Source: Albugo candida
Taxonomy: Eukaryota; Oomycota; Peronosporomycetes; Albuginales; Albuginaceae
Reading direction: 5' to 3'
Length of the DNA stretch: 64,000 nucleotides
Assembly (NCBI GenBank): GCA_905220665.1
Contig: CAJNAR010000033.1
Coordinates: 62,001-126,000 of the forward strand
Part shown: piece by piece, positions 43,246 through 54,474 of the stretch
How positions within the stretch are numbered: position 1 is the stretch's first letter
Layout: every line of letters begins with the position of its first letter
Position numbers and translations under genes: made by a program
Notes under the pieces: generated by a model
What the model saw: only the letters and a program-made list of their open reading frames with translations
Told to the model about the DNA's origin: nothing
The model's database searches: none

Positions 43246-45225
43246 ATGACACCAACCGACTGGATTGCAAGTGCTAAAAGTCCAGAATTGTATTCGCTAT
43301 CGCTCTCATCGTCTTATGGGAATGAGCGCACAGACGCTGCGATACTTCGTACACCAGGCGCAACTCCAATCAGTATCATCCATGAAGAATACGAGAGTGA
43401 AGATCTTCCCAAAGATTCCATGGAAGCCACTCCCACCACCATCGAACAGGAAGACGAACACCCATCTACAAGCGCTTCCAATAAAAGCTTCCATCGTACC
43501 ATGCGATTCAACGCTCACAATACCAGACGGTCTACAATACAAAGCGATAAAAGTCCGCCGTATCCCGCATTAGTAACATCCCGTCTCTCATGTCTTCATT
43601 ACAAAGACGCCGACGTCCGCGATTTCTATGAATCTGGATTTTCTGGGCGGAATAGTGGTGCGTTGCGTTCCGGTCTTCCGCCATCTCTCTTTTCCAAGGA
43701 AATGCTGGGTCTCTTCTCTCAGTATGCGGCTGTTGGGATCGTCTATGGCGCTCTTCCCGGGATGATTTACCCACTCATGCAGAATTACTTGAATGTGGAA
43801 GGCGTCCAGACTGTCGCTGCTCGATCTCTTCTGACACTTCCATGGTCGTTCAAAGCTTTCTACGGCATCTTGACAGACTGTTTTCCAATCTTTGGGTATC
43901 GTAGACGACCATACATTGCAATTGGATGGTTTATTTGCATCGCCATGTTGTTTTGCATGGCTTGGATTCCATTAGGTCAGCCATATTACACGGATGTCTC
44001 GGTTCGTCATGTGAAACCAAGTAGCTACACGCCCGAGCAGACAGCGACATTGAATCCATCAGCGACTATGTTGGAGGGAAAATACACTGGAATGATGATG
44101 CTCGCGACATTTGGATACTTGTTGGCTGATGTCGCAGCTGACGCAGTTGTGGTCGAATACGCACAGCGAGAGCCCGAGTTGACACGAGGAAGGACACAAA
44201 GCGCCGTGTATGCTGTGAGGAACCTCTTTATGATGCTGGCCAACTTGTTCACTGGATTCTGCTTAAATGGTCGCGAGTATGGAGGGGACTTTACCTTCTC
44301 ATTGACATTCCCACAAGTTATGTTATTCTTGGGCGTTTTGGTGGTTCCAGTGATTCCCATCACGTATTGCTGTATCGTCGAAGAACAAGTGGAAGCTCCA
44401 TTGTTTGGTAAATACATGAATCAGTTGTGGAGTGTCCTTCAGCAAGGCGTTGTCTATCAGGTGGTCGGATACAAGTTTTTCGCCACGTTATTTGAGAACT
44501 TCACTTCGGTAGCATTAGATCCGATCCAGCAATATTGGGCAAAAGCCACGCCCATGATGGAGAAGGTGGCCAATATCGCGGCGATCGCACTGATGGCTGC
44601 GACGTTCTCCATTACGGGACGATATGGTTTGCATTGGAATTGGCGACGAACGACATTTGTAGCGTTGATCATGATGTTGATTCTTGATGCTACATCGGTG
44701 TTTTGTACCACGTGGAATATTGTTAGGAATCAATGGTTTTGGCTTGGAATCCCAGTGCTGGAAACGATTCCTCGTGGAATCAATTTCATCTTGTCGATGT
44801 ATGTTGTGGTGGAACTGGTCAAAGTCGGACAGGAAGGAGCGATTTACGGTCTTTTATCGACAGTTTCCAACTTGGCAGAACCATTTGCGAAAACGATTTC
44901 GAAAAACCTGAATGCGCCTTTCAATATCGATAATGATTCCATTCAGAATGACTCCATTGAGCTTCGCTGGGCAGTGACCAAAACATTGATTCTGATGTAT
45001 TCTGCCAAGATCGTTAGTTTGTTCTTTTTGCCACTTTTGCCCGCTCAAAAACGAGAAACGCAGGAATTACGTTTACGAAGAGATTTGGATAGTCCGACGA
45101 TGGGATTCTTAACCATTTTTTACTTGGCGGCTGCATTCATTTACACGATCGTGGCCAATATGTTATCCATTATCCCGTACACCAGCTGTACGATTCTTGC
45201 CGGAGGTTCTGGATGCGACTCATGA
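43246..45225 (+). CDS. BT1-family (folate/biopterin-type) major facilitator transporter
   Basis: A 659-residue membrane protein starting at ATG 43246. About 160 polar residues are followed by roughly twelve membrane segments. The BT1 hallmark region is clear: GALPGMIYPLMQNYLNVEG, then LPWSFKAFYGILTDCFPIFGYRRRPYIAIGW. Later blocks include LATFGYLLADVAADAVVVEYAQRE, GRTQSAVYAVRN and IYGLLSTVSNLAEPFAKTIS. The family moves folates, pterins or S-adenosylmethionine in protists and plants and is expanded in oomycetes; the substrate here is unknown. It is transcribed in the same direction as the MATE gene, 229 bp downstream. Confidence 0.92.
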   Translation: MTPTDWIASAKSPELYSLSLSSSYGNERTDAAILRTPGATPISIIHEEYESEDLPKDSMEATPTTIEQEDEHPSTSASNKSFHRTMRFNAHNTRRSTIQSDKSPPYPALVTSRLSCLHYKDADVRDFYESGFSGRNSGALRSGLPPSLFSKEMLGLFSQYAAVGIVYGALPGMIYPLMQNYLNVEGVQTVAARSLLTLPWSFKAFYGILTDCFPIFGYRRRPYIAIGWFICIAMLFCMAWIPLGQPYYTDVSVRHVKPSSYTPEQTATLNPSATMLEGKYTGMMMLATFGYLLADVAADAVVVEYAQREPELTRGRTQSAVYAVRNLFMMLANLFTGFCLNGREYGGDFTFSLTFPQVMLFLGVLVVPVIPITYCCIVEEQVEAPLFGKYMNQLWSVLQQGVVYQVVGYKFFATLFENFTSVALDPIQQYWAKATPMMEKVANIAAIALMAATFSITGRYGLHWNWRRTTFVALIMMLILDATSVFCTTWNIVRNQWFWLGIPVLETIPRGINFILSMYVVVELVKVGQEGAIYGLLSTVSNLAEPFAKTISKNLNAPFNIDNDSIQNDSIELRWAVTKTLILMYSAKIVSLFFLPLLPAQKRETQELRLRRDLDSPTMGFLTIFYLAAAFIYTIVANMLSIIPYTSCTILAGGSGCDS

Positions 45226-45298
45226 ATCAGAGGAATCGAGATTTTGGCTATATTAAGCTCGTCCATGGCGCAGTGTAAAAGGTCGCGAACGGTATCCA

Positions 45299-48025
45299 AT
45301 GACGGGAAAATGTGTGGCGCCAACGGGAACTCGGCCACTGATGATTTCCATGAGGGAAATGGAGGCATTGGGGCTCAAAACGGGGAAAGGATTGCGTGAT
45401 ACTGTGACTCATAAAGTGTTCCAAAAGGCAGAGATATTGGGTGAAATTGCTCATTTAGGCTTCCTCTGTCCATTCCATCCGGTTCAGGAAGAACTCAAGG
45501 TACTCGTGCTTGCTTGTTGCTGGGCAGAGTATTGAGTGCGTCCAAAACAGAAGCTCAAAGGCGAGGACTTGCTTGTAATTGCTGATCCACAAGAAAAATA
45601 TGGAGAAAACTGGATTGTGTGCTTGACCCGAGAGAGTTTTGAGGCAATGATAAGCAATTTCATTTCCATTGAAGAGACAACCTCAGATTTAGCTCCACTT
45701 CCTAGCACGATTGAGGAAATTGTTTCAGTGTATGAAGATCGACCCATCATCGCTAAAGCGTGGGAATCTCCTTCCATCCACGAGACGTATGAACAAGTCA
45801 GAGCTCTTGATGTCCACAGTAAACGACCTCTTGTACGATTTGTTGTTTTCATTTGTATGCTCGATAATTGTTGAAAGAGCTTCTTGTCTAGATACGTTTG
45901 TCACTATGTAAAATGTCGGATGAATTGGGGCTGGAGTATCGGTTTACAGATCGAACTGCCGAACATTGTGAGCACTTTCAATTGACTTCGCCTCGATATT
46001 TTAATTCATCGTGCAGGTTTTGTCGAATTCCGACAGCATCGCGATCCTGCAATCGAGTTATTCCGCTTGGAGCAAGATATCGGTCTACAAGGAACACCAG
46101 TAATGACGGATAATTCCACGCAAACGAGCTGGTTCCGTTCAATCAACAACACGATTCAATACGAGCCGATCACAATGACAGCAGCAGAAAAACAGTGCGA
46201 GTTGAAGTCTGACAAATTGCATGCGTTTCTGCATAAAACGCTTCCAATTGTTGAACAGGTCTTGCAGCAAAATGAGACGCTTGACCTCTTCCTTGATCCA
46301 CTTTTTCATTTACATGCTGAAGACGTCAACGCATTGGGCAAAAACGAAAACAGCATCAGAGAGATACGGGGCTTCACGGATCTTGTGTATAGTAAAAATA
46401 AGACAATTGCAGCAATTGATTGGCATCCAATAAAAGTTGGCATCGTCGCGGTGGCTGCAGCTTCCAGTTGCAATTTGGCAAAACGATACGATGATTTGGA
46501 AAACACTGAAAACTCGTACGTTCTGATCTGGAACTTTTCCGACTTGATCCATCCGCAATTGATGCTGGAAGCCCCACAAGACGTCGAGGCTTTGCGTTAT
46601 AATTCATTGAATCCCCATATCATTGCTGGAGGATTACATAACGGACAAATTGTGCTTTGGGATACCAGTAAAATCGAAGGGATGGACAGAGCTTTGAAAG
46701 GGGAACACGAAGAACTGAAAAAGAAAACTCCAGTGGTGAAACCCGCCTACCTTTCGTACATCGATGCAAGTCATCGTCGACCCGTTCGAGAGCTTTTGTG
46801 GCTGGCAAATGGTCGACAAGTGAATCAGCAAGGACATGTGATGTCTTCTGAGAATACTATGAATCAATTCATCACGATTGCAGGAGACGGCCAAGTTTGT
46901 TTTTGGGATGTTCGATTTGAGGATCCAAAATATCGAAATATGAGTCGACTTCGTCTTGATCGGCAAAAGATGAAGGATTCGAACGATATCTATTTCGTTC
47001 CAATCTATGCGATCGCGTTGATCAAGGTTGAAAGTCCTGGAGAGCTTGAGCTTAAATGTTTTTGTCTGGAGAAACCGCAGGACGACATAGACATCACATC
47101 ATCCAGCCAGTTTTACTGTGCTACAGAGGAGGGCGAGCTCTATTATGTTGACTGGCGGCCATTTGCAGCGATAGACAAGCAAAGTGCCACTGATATCGGT
47201 ATGAAAGATAGTCGAGGACCTGAAGGCGCCATTGAGCACATCAAATGGCTGCATGAAGATCACTATCGTCCAACCATTTCGCTTAGTGTCTCTCCGTTCT
47301 TCTCATCAGTCATCTTGACCGCGAGTGAAGCTTGCTTTCACATCTGGAGTACGAAAATAGAATCCAGACCGATCTTCATCTCGTCTTTATTCACATCAGC
47401 CATCACGTGTGCCAAATTCTCACCCACACGACCAGCTGTCATCTTTATTGGAAAATCGGATGGTGTTTTAGAAGTGTGGGATTTCTTGGATCAATCACAC
47501 GCAATGAGTGTATCCACGGGCATTGCTGCTTGTTCACTAACTTGTATCGAGTTTAGACCTTCAAATACTCGTTATGTTGTGGAAAACACCCACGAAATAG
47601 ACTCCAAACGGAATGCAAGCGATACCAAGCTGAAAGCGAATGTATTGCCAGCATCACAAGCGATGGCTCCTCAAAAAGACCAATTAATGGCGATCGGCGA
47701 TCACAATGGGAATCTTCATATTTTGGAGGTTCCAAGTGCATTATCGCGCCCATTTACCAATGAGCATTCCATAATGGATGCGTTCTTCCAGCGAGAATCC
47801 AATCGTTTGGAAGCGCATGGAGAGAATGTGACATTCTCATCGCGCAACGTCAAAATTCTGGACAAGTCGTTAGATGCGGCGCATTTAATGGAAGGTTCGG
47901 ATGGTGACGACGAACTTCAACTTCAACTTCAACGAACGGATCCCGCGGGAGAACTTCATTCTCTCATGGATGACGAATTATTTGAAAAGATGGAGGTGGA
48001 ATTTCGTAATGAATTACGGATTTGA
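45299..48025 (+). CDS. DNAI3: axonemal dynein intermediate chain DNAI3 (WDR63), 4 exons
   Basis: WD-repeat intermediate chain of inner-arm dynein in motile flagella. Exons: 45299-45499, 45551-45832, 45892-45967, 46017-48025, giving 855 residues (human about 890). The introns are 51, 59 and 49 nt, all GT-AG, with phases 0, 0 and 1; each join restores the frame and a family motif. Exon 1-2 yields LGFLCPFHPVQEELK then GEDLLVIADPQEKYGENW; exon 3-4 yields FTDRTAEHCFVEFRQHRDP. Exon 4 then has STQTSW, SKNKTIAAIDWHP, LIWNFSDLIHPQLMLEAP and NPHIIAGGLHNGQIVLWD, typical of WDR63, followed by further WD repeats. The start is 74 bp after the BT1 gene stop. It implies a zoosporic organism. Confidence 0.93.
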
Positions 48026-48576
48026 ATTTAGTGCTTTGATGAGAGGTTGGATGCTACTTTGTCTTTCTTTGTATTTGTTGGAGGTGGCGAATCTAGCATG
48101 GGATAACGAAAGCAGAACGCTTGGTTTGTGCTGGCGACAGGTAGCATCTTGAAGGATTTCAATTATATACGCGTCTTTTATCATGGAAAAATGCGATGTA
48201 TAGCAAACACTTTTGACGACGAAAGGAAAGACTCTGTCCTTGTAGTGGAATGAATGTCGCAAAGGAATATATTGGTAGTCTTTATGATCTACGATTGGCT
48301 GAAAGTACAATGCTACAAGGTTACAGTCTGATTAATACTTTTGATGAACTCGTACTGTTTTTTCTTTAAATTTGACATCATGAAACTCTGATACTTGTAG
48401 CAAGGCAAGATACATTTGATGCTATCTTTTGCTTATTGGTAAAGCAAACACACGCTGCTACAATATCAATGCAATGCGCCGCTTTGGGTGCTATAATCGT
48501 AATTACTGAAAGATATGGATGATATCAGACTTACATATACCGACCTCGCAAATGTGTCTCGAATGTATTGTGCAAA
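48026..48576. other. intergenic
   Basis: No gene is seen between DNAI3 and the rRNA methyltransferase. Confidence 0.5.
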
Positions 48577-49372
48577 ATGGAGCGCATTTCATTCGTCAAT
48601 GTGGCGCGACACATACTCAAGCGCTGTGAGAAAGAGAAAAAACACACAGCAAAAGCGAGCTGGGTACATCGACAATGGAACGATCCTTATGTGAAGCAAG
48701 CCAAGCGCGAGAATTTACGAAGTCGCGCGGCATTTAAACTGAGAGATTTGAACAAAGTTGGTACACTCCCTACAATAACTGATAATTAATATATCATCTT
48801 AGAAATTCGATATTATCCGACATGGAGATACGGTGCTGGATCTCGGCGCTGCGCCAGGAGGCTGGACGCAAGTACGGCATTCCTAATTCTGTTCAATCCA
48901 TTTCTGATATCTACTTAAGATAGCGGCTGTGGAATCATGTGGAAAACATGATCGTAGTAGGACGCGCGTCATAGCTGTGGATCTGGTACCAATGCAAAGT
49001 GTCGAGGGGGCTTCTATTGTGGTCGGTGATTTTCGTGATCCTGCTATTCGCGATGACATCAGCGAAATACTTGGATGTCGTGCAGTAGACGTTGTTTTGA
49101 GTGATATGGCACCGAGATTCACCGGTCATTTTCTTAACGATTCGCAACAGCAGCTTCGTCTGTGTTACAACGCCCTGCTTATGGCAGAATTGTATCTCAA
49201 AGTAGGAGGAAACTTCGTCACCAAAGTGCTACAAAGCGAGGATCTCGGAGAGTTTCGAGAGAAAATGAACACACAATTTAAGACTGTGAAAGGATTCAAA
49301 CCGACGTCTTCCCGTTCCGAATCGACAGAGCTTTTTTTTGTTGGAAGAGGGTATCGAGGCGATTCCATATAA
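48577..49372 (+). CDS. MRM2: mitochondrial FtsJ/RrmJ-type rRNA 2'-O-methyltransferase (MRM2-like), 3 exons
   Basis: SAM-dependent methyltransferase of large-subunit rRNA. Exons: 48577-48756, 48803-48871, 48920-49372 (introns of 46 and 48 nt, both phase 0, GT-AG), giving 233 residues. Joining exons 1 and 2 gives [36 protein letters not shown]; exon 3 adds IAAVESCG...VIAVDLVPM. The K-D-K-E catalytic tetrad of the family is present (AAFKL, LSDMAP, VTKVL, SESTELFF) and the SAM loop is [10 protein letters not shown]. The Arg/Lys-rich N-terminus (ERISFVNVARHILKRC) fits a mitochondrial presequence, so MRM2 is favoured over a nucleolar FtsJ; a bacterial RrmJ-like role is also possible. Confidence 0.93.
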
Positions 49373-50034
49373 TCATCAAAGAAGCCTTTTCGATCGAGCC
49401 TACAATAAGCGGCGTTTTGGATCATCATTGTGCTCCGAGGCGTGGATGATGATTCACAGTTCTTAACTTCCTCATATGGCAAACGTTTTCATGCGTTCCC
49501 ACATGCGATTAACATTCACATAAGAGAGCAATTTGTAAAGTAGAGTTTGCTTCTTGGTGTCATTTTGCTGGAAATGCATGGTAGGTTGTCAGATATGCTA
49601 CATTTATCTTGTTATTGTGCTGTACTGACACAGAAGAGTTCCCATTTCTGACTGGCCGGAATTATCGGCTTTGCAACCAATCACAGCTATACGCTATGAA
49701 TCGCTCCATTTTTATTGCGTTTGATGACTTTTCGCGCGCTGGAAAATGTAAAAACAAAATGAGAAAAAAACAAGTGTCTCATCAACGTATTTTTCAACAG
49801 ATGTGCTCTCCTCTTTAGCATTCAACGACCGAGTTGCAAGCTCTTCTCCGAAGGTGAATTTTGAGTCTCACCCAATCTTATCCAAATCGGCAACTCTTAA
49901 GACATGGTCATGGAATTCACATGAGGTAAAGGATTACTATGCTCTTATGATTCGTAATGGGCTATCAATAGATAATTCATCTTTCGTTGGACACAACTTG
50001 CGTCTCTACTTTGTGGGAACTTACTAAAGATCTG
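49373..50034. other. intergenic with possible unrecognised 5' exon
   Basis: A plus-strand open frame at 49803-50027 (containing LSKSATLKTWSWNSHEVKDYY) could be an upstream exon of the ORF that follows, but I could not place a convincing splice junction. Confidence 0.3.
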
Positions 50035-50529
50035 ATGGATTGGATTCTGCATCTTGAAAACGATTTGAAAGATACGGTACAGAGTGTAATTCTCATTGGC
50101 GCTTTGTATCTCCCGGTGGCCAAATCCTGTCATTCTCCCGAACTTGACGACATATTTTACTATCAAACATCTTGTAAACCCAACAGCGGCGAGCGTTTTC
50201 TTCAGTGCGAAAGAATCTCATCATTTGAATCGTCGTGGAAAATCAGCGATCCGTTCGTGTGCCGTTTTTTCTATTTGCTTGGAATTGAACAGCCAACACA
50301 GACGCAAGTGCATGGCTTATTTGCGAAAGGCTATCGACCAGGACAGTATCCGCTACTTGAAGGAACGCGTGATGCAATTTCGAGATTGATTGGTGCCCTA
50401 ACTCATGCAACAGCGCGGTACGAATGCTTTAAAATTGACCCGCAAGTCGCTTGGAAGCATTTGGAACAGGATGCAACAGCCGGTTGGTCCGACAAAAGTT
50501 GTAAAGGAGAGCAGTCTATATATAACTGA
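50035..50529 (+). CDS. hypothetical protein, possibly partial gene model
   Basis: 164 residues from the first ATG at 50035 to the stop at 50529; the frame is open from about 49987. Composition is protein-like (DLMDWILHLENDLKDTVQ, FVCRFFYLLGIEQPTQTQ, GYRPGQYPLLEGTRDAISRL). There is no signal peptide or membrane span and no family I recognise. A competing frame at 50096-50389 also looks plausible (AKESHHLNRRGKSAIRSC), so a frame change or intron may be hidden. The downstream neighbour is a START/FYVE-like gene. Confidence 0.4.
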   Translation: MDWILHLENDLKDTVQSVILIGALYLPVAKSCHSPELDDIFYYQTSCKPNSGERFLQCERISSFESSWKISDPFVCRFFYLLGIEQPTQTQVHGLFAKGYRPGQYPLLEGTRDAISRLIGALTHATARYECFKIDPQVAWKHLEQDATAGWSDKSCKGEQSIYN

Positions 50530-51353
50530 AACGTGTCATTATCAACAAGGTTGCTGCAATTAAAATGCGGAACGCATCATGTCCGAAGTACATTACTAAA
50601 GTCCGCAATACTGGCTCATGCGATCGTTTGTTTGCTATTATAACACTAATTCTGCACCAACGACTTTTATTTTGATACGCAGTCAGTATTGTGCAAGCTT
50701 TCCAATTCCAAGCATAACTTTACCGGAAGCTATCTTTCTTCGGATTGGTAATTTGAGACACAGATCTGAGACGTGTTCGGAAGAAATGAGTAAACTAGTA
50801 TAGTAAAGGGGAAGCGAATACAATAGCGAGCGTAATTTACAGTGTATGATGGAAACGAGGAGGTCCAAATATTCATAATTGACGATCCTCTCTTGCAGAA
50901 TATTTATCCTATAAAGAACGACCAGATTTGGACTCATAGCGTCTTTTGACAATCCTTTCATATGAGATATGTACTTGCTCTATGCCTTGTCATTCGCGGT
51001 ACATTTTACTGGTATTTTCTCAGCTAATTGAATGCGCTTACACACAAACGTGTTCGCACACCTGGCTTCTTTGGCTCGTCTGAGCAGCATACAATTTTTG
51101 TATTCGCCACGTAAAAAGCCTGGTACTCACTACAACCATTCCGTGGGCTGTCGCTCCTCCACGTTCTCTTTTTTTACATCGAATCGCGCAGGATCATGTT
51201 TAGTCAACTCAAATAAAAAGAAAAGGCTATTATCCCTGCACAATTGATAATTTGAGTAGTAAATGGGACATGTGCTTACTCAACATTACTGGATTTCCTG
51301 TTCAGTCTCACATCAAGATTCGGTGATTCGAGCACAAGTAACGACTTTATACA
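50530..51353. other. intergenic
   Basis: No gene is seen. TCATTCGCGGTACATTTT at about 50991-51008 resembles the oomycete initiator plus flanking region, but it lies about 350 bp before the next ATG. Confidence 0.35.
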
Positions 51354-52583
51354 ATGTCGTTTTTCCAGCCTTCTATTGAATGCATTAATGAATTCCAGAC
51401 ACTCGCTCATGATTTGGTCGAGGAATCGGTACGATACTTTGAAAATATAGTTTACAATCAGGACGGCAAACTTGATCCAGTACGATTTCGACTACACAAA
51501 GAGAAAAATCAGGTTTTGATGTACCGTGAAAGTCGTGTTGCACTGGTGGCTCGTGTCCTTCAATGTCGTCCGAGTGGATACAAACACCAAAAGGTTGCAG
51601 AACCATCACACGATGTCCAACTCACAAATTATTATGATCAGAAACCTGGTGAAGCTTCCTCTAGATCCTCATCAAGTGGTCCAATGGACCAACTTGAATC
51701 TGTGGCATCCTTACCAATGATCATCGCGCTTGGATCAGTACCTGGGACTCTAGAAGAAACAATGTTGGGCGTCTCACTCCAAGATAGATCGTCATACTGT
51801 TCCCTCGTGAGTAATTCTCATAAGAAAATGCTCGTTGCGCGGTTATTAGCCAATCTAACGAATCCGGCCGCTATAGACGACAAACATTATCATTTGGGCG
51901 TGCATTGGACACTGCATGATAGTTTTCGAGCACTGGGAGCGCAAACAACTCGAAAATTTGATCAGTTGAATTTGGCACATTCAAAGATGACGACATCGTC
52001 GAAAGGAGAACGTCTTGGAGTATGTGTGCTACATTCCATTGAACATCCGGATGTACCAAAACTTAATCATTTATCGATAACGAGACTGCATGCGTCGCTG
52101 TCCATAACATTTCGAGAAAAACAGGATGGAACGGTTGATTTCGTTGCGAGAGCGACGGCTCGGAAGATTTCCGCATTCGTGCATCCTATAATGCTCAAGG
52201 TTATAACAGATATTCTAAGCTCCATTCCTCAGTGTATTGAATTTACAAATTCCCGAAAGCTCCTTGCAATGGTGTTCTCCGATTCGTCAAATATGATTTC
52301 GGAGGTCGAGTTAGCTTCCAGCACGCAAAAACGAATGGCAAGACGATTGGTGCAAAACCAGTGCGCCGGATGTTATAAAGTATTGCATTCCGTGTCTCGA
52401 TCATTTAGCAGTACTTGCAGAATCTGTCAAGCGTGTGTCTGCGCGCGATGTTGTGTGACAAAAGAGTTTGATTTGGGACGCGACACGGATGGAGTGGCAC
52501 TGGTACACTTGGAAACGATGCGATTTTGCATATCTTGTGTACAAGCAGCCAAAAAGCTATCAATCGTATCATCATACCCTTAG
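51354..52583 (+). CDS. START-like / FYVE-like zinc-finger protein, short form (paralogue 4)
   Basis: 409 residues from ATG 51354. A divergent START-like domain (about 40-310) keeps IALGSVPGTLEETMLG, HYHLGVHWTLHDSF and GVCVLHSIEHPDVP. The FYVE-like finger at about 336-395 is complete (CAGC, CRIC, CARC, CISC) but lacks the R/K-HHC lipid-binding patch. Unlike paralogues 1-3 it stops directly after the finger: no Ser-rich region and no terminal TQANR block. The N-terminus also lacks the PLPSDYF signature. It could be an older, trimmed family member. Confidence 0.8.
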   Translation: MSFFQPSIECINEFQTLAHDLVEESVRYFENIVYNQDGKLDPVRFRLHKEKNQVLMYRESRVALVARVLQCRPSGYKHQKVAEPSHDVQLTNYYDQKPGEASSRSSSSGPMDQLESVASLPMIIALGSVPGTLEETMLGVSLQDRSSYCSLVSNSHKKMLVARLLANLTNPAAIDDKHYHLGVHWTLHDSFRALGAQTTRKFDQLNLAHSKMTTSSKGERLGVCVLHSIEHPDVPKLNHLSITRLHASLSITFREKQDGTVDFVARATARKISAFVHPIMLKVITDILSSIPQCIEFTNSRKLLAMVFSDSSNMISEVELASSTQKRMARRLVQNQCAGCYKVLHSVSRSFSSTCRICQACVCARCCVTKEFDLGRDTDGVALVHLETMRFCISCVQAAKKLSIVSSYP

Positions 52584-52836
52584 GTATACCAACATTCACG
52601 GTGCACTCGTAGCATTGTATACCGAGCCTTCTGTAACCAATCAATAGAATGTAAATTATTAACACGTCATTTTATTTGCGCCAATCATGTCTGTAGAATT
52701 GGGTCGTTCGATCTCGCACACCGGTACATCGTTATAACGTCTACCCATTCAAGACCCATACTTGTGTAACCACATCAACCAAGGTTCTGACCAAGAACAA
52801 TCACTCTCCACCACTCTTCGTTTCCTTTCTGTCTTG

Positions 52837-54474
52837 ATGCGCGCGCTTCATTCCCTTTCCCTTCGCGCACACATTCCTTTTCCACGGAAACCTTACGGAT
52901 TCACACGGCTTCTTTCCACTTCCTCCCTCCATAACGAATCGTACATAAAACGCGACGGTAGTAAGGGTCCCATCCGCAGCGACCGCGCGTTCATCGAGTT
53001 CCAACGTCAACCAGACGCTTACCGCCCGCCATTCGAGCGCGTGCACGACTGGAACGAGATCCACTCGCTCAGCGAGCGTGATCCACACGAACGTCGAGTT
53101 CAAGCTGCGCGATGTATGGACTGCGGGACGCCATTCTGCCAAACGCACACGGGCTGTCCAGTGCATAATTTAATTCCAGAATGGAATGAGCTTGTGTACC
53201 GTGGAGACTGGAAAGAAGCTATCGATCGTCTTCATAAAACTAATAATTTTCCAGAATTCACAGGACGCGTTTGTCCCGCGCCGTGTGAGAGTGCTTGTGT
53301 CGCAGGATTGATCGATGACCCAGTAACTATCAAGAACATTGAGTATGCGATTGTAGATCGAGCGTTTGAAGAAGGTTGGGTATCGCCTCGAATTCCAAGA
53401 AGAAATGGATTACGCGTCGCAATTATCGGATCAGGACCCGCAGGACTGGCTGCAGCAGATCAACTCAATCAGAAAGGGTACCAAGTGGCAGTGTACGAGC
53501 GTGAGGATCGGGTGGGTGGACTTTTGATGTATGGAATACCCAATATGAAGCTGGAGAAAAAGACTGTGGACCGTCGAATCAATCTATTGGCTGAAGAGGG
53601 GATTGAATTTGTCACAAACACACATGTGGGCGTTGACGTTCCAGTCGCAGAATTGTATGACGAATTTGATGCAATCGTGCTCTGTATTGGCTCGACCGTT
53701 CCAAGAAGAGTGGATGCACCAGGGGCTGAATTGAGTGGGATTCATTATGCGATGGAGTTTCTGACAAAGAATCAAAAACGATTATTGCTGACGATCGACG
53801 GGAAATTACAAAGTGGATGGAGTCGAGAATTTATATCCGCTGAGGGAAAAGATGTGGTGATAATTGGCGGTGGTGATACCGGGACAGATTGCATTGCTAC
53901 TTCCATGCGGCAACACTGCAAATCTGTTGTCAATCTTGAATGGAACGCGATGCCTCCACCATCCCGAGCGGACGCGAATCCATGGCCAGAGTACCCCCGT
54001 ATCTATGGCATTGATTATGGGCACGCAGAAGTCCGGGCGGTATTTGATACAGATCCGAGAATGTATAGTCGATTCACAAAAGAGTTTGTTGGAAACGAGC
54101 AAGGACAAGTCACTCATGTGGTCACGCAGGCATCCAAACTTAATCCCGAGACAAAGACCAAGGAAGCGATTCCAGGAACAGAAGCTACCATACCGGCGGA
54201 CTTGGTGTTACTCGCGATGGGATATGTACATCCAGAAGAAGAAATTGTCAAACAGCTGGAGCTGGATGTCGATCAAAGACGGAACATCCACGCTGGGTAC
54301 GGAGCGTACCAGACATCGGTAGAACGAGTATTCGCGGCGGGGGATTGTCGACGAGGTCAATCGCTTGTCGTGTGGGCAATTAACGAAGGAAGAGGGGCAG
54401 CCGATGCTGTCGAGAAGTATTTTTTACAGGAAGGCTACCAGCCCGAAGTCTCACAAAACCAGCGATATGGATAG
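52837..54474 (+). CDS. gltD: glutamate synthase small subunit (GltD-like), mitochondrially targeted
   Basis: A flavin/NAD(P)H oxidoreductase that passes electrons from NAD(P)H to glutamate synthase. 545 residues from ATG 52837, chosen because it opens a typical presequence ([17 protein letters not shown]...RLLSTSS). Bacterial GltD is about 470 residues. The Cys-rich Fe-S region is present ([24 protein letters not shown]). It is followed by the FAD Rossmann motif [17 protein letters not shown], a second nucleotide site [13 protein letters not shown], and the C-terminal FAD motif [23 protein letters not shown]. It is a stand-alone subunit, not fused to the large glutamine-hydrolysing subunit, as in bacteria. 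Confidence 0.93.
   Translation: MRALHSLSLRAHIPFPRKPYGFTRLLSTSSLHNESYIKRDGSKGPIRSDRAFIEFQRQPDAYRPPFERVHDWNEIHSLSERDPHERRVQAARCMDCGTPFCQTHTGCPVHNLIPEWNELVYRGDWKEAIDRLHKTNNFPEFTGRVCPAPCESACVAGLIDDPVTIKNIEYAIVDRAFEEGWVSPRIPRRNGLRVAIIGSGPAGLAAADQLNQKGYQVAVYEREDRVGGLLMYGIPNMKLEKKTVDRRINLLAEEGIEFVTNTHVGVDVPVAELYDEFDAIVLCIGSTVPRRVDAPGAELSGIHYAMEFLTKNQKRLLLTIDGKLQSGWSREFISAEGKDVVIIGGGDTGTDCIATSMRQHCKSVVNLEWNAMPPPSRADANPWPEYPRIYGIDYGHAEVRAVFDTDPRMYSRFTKEFVGNEQGQVTHVVTQASKLNPETKTKEAIPGTEATIPADLVLLAMGYVHPEEEIVKQLELDVDQRRNIHAGYGAYQTSVERVFAAGDCRRGQSLVVWAINEGRGAADAVEKYFLQEGYQPEVSQNQRYG

Noticed and set aside
45299..45874. Two separate small genes between BT1 and the WD-repeat ORF
   Set aside because: Their products match the N-terminus of DNAI3/WDR63 and join it through short introns; they are exons, not separate genes.
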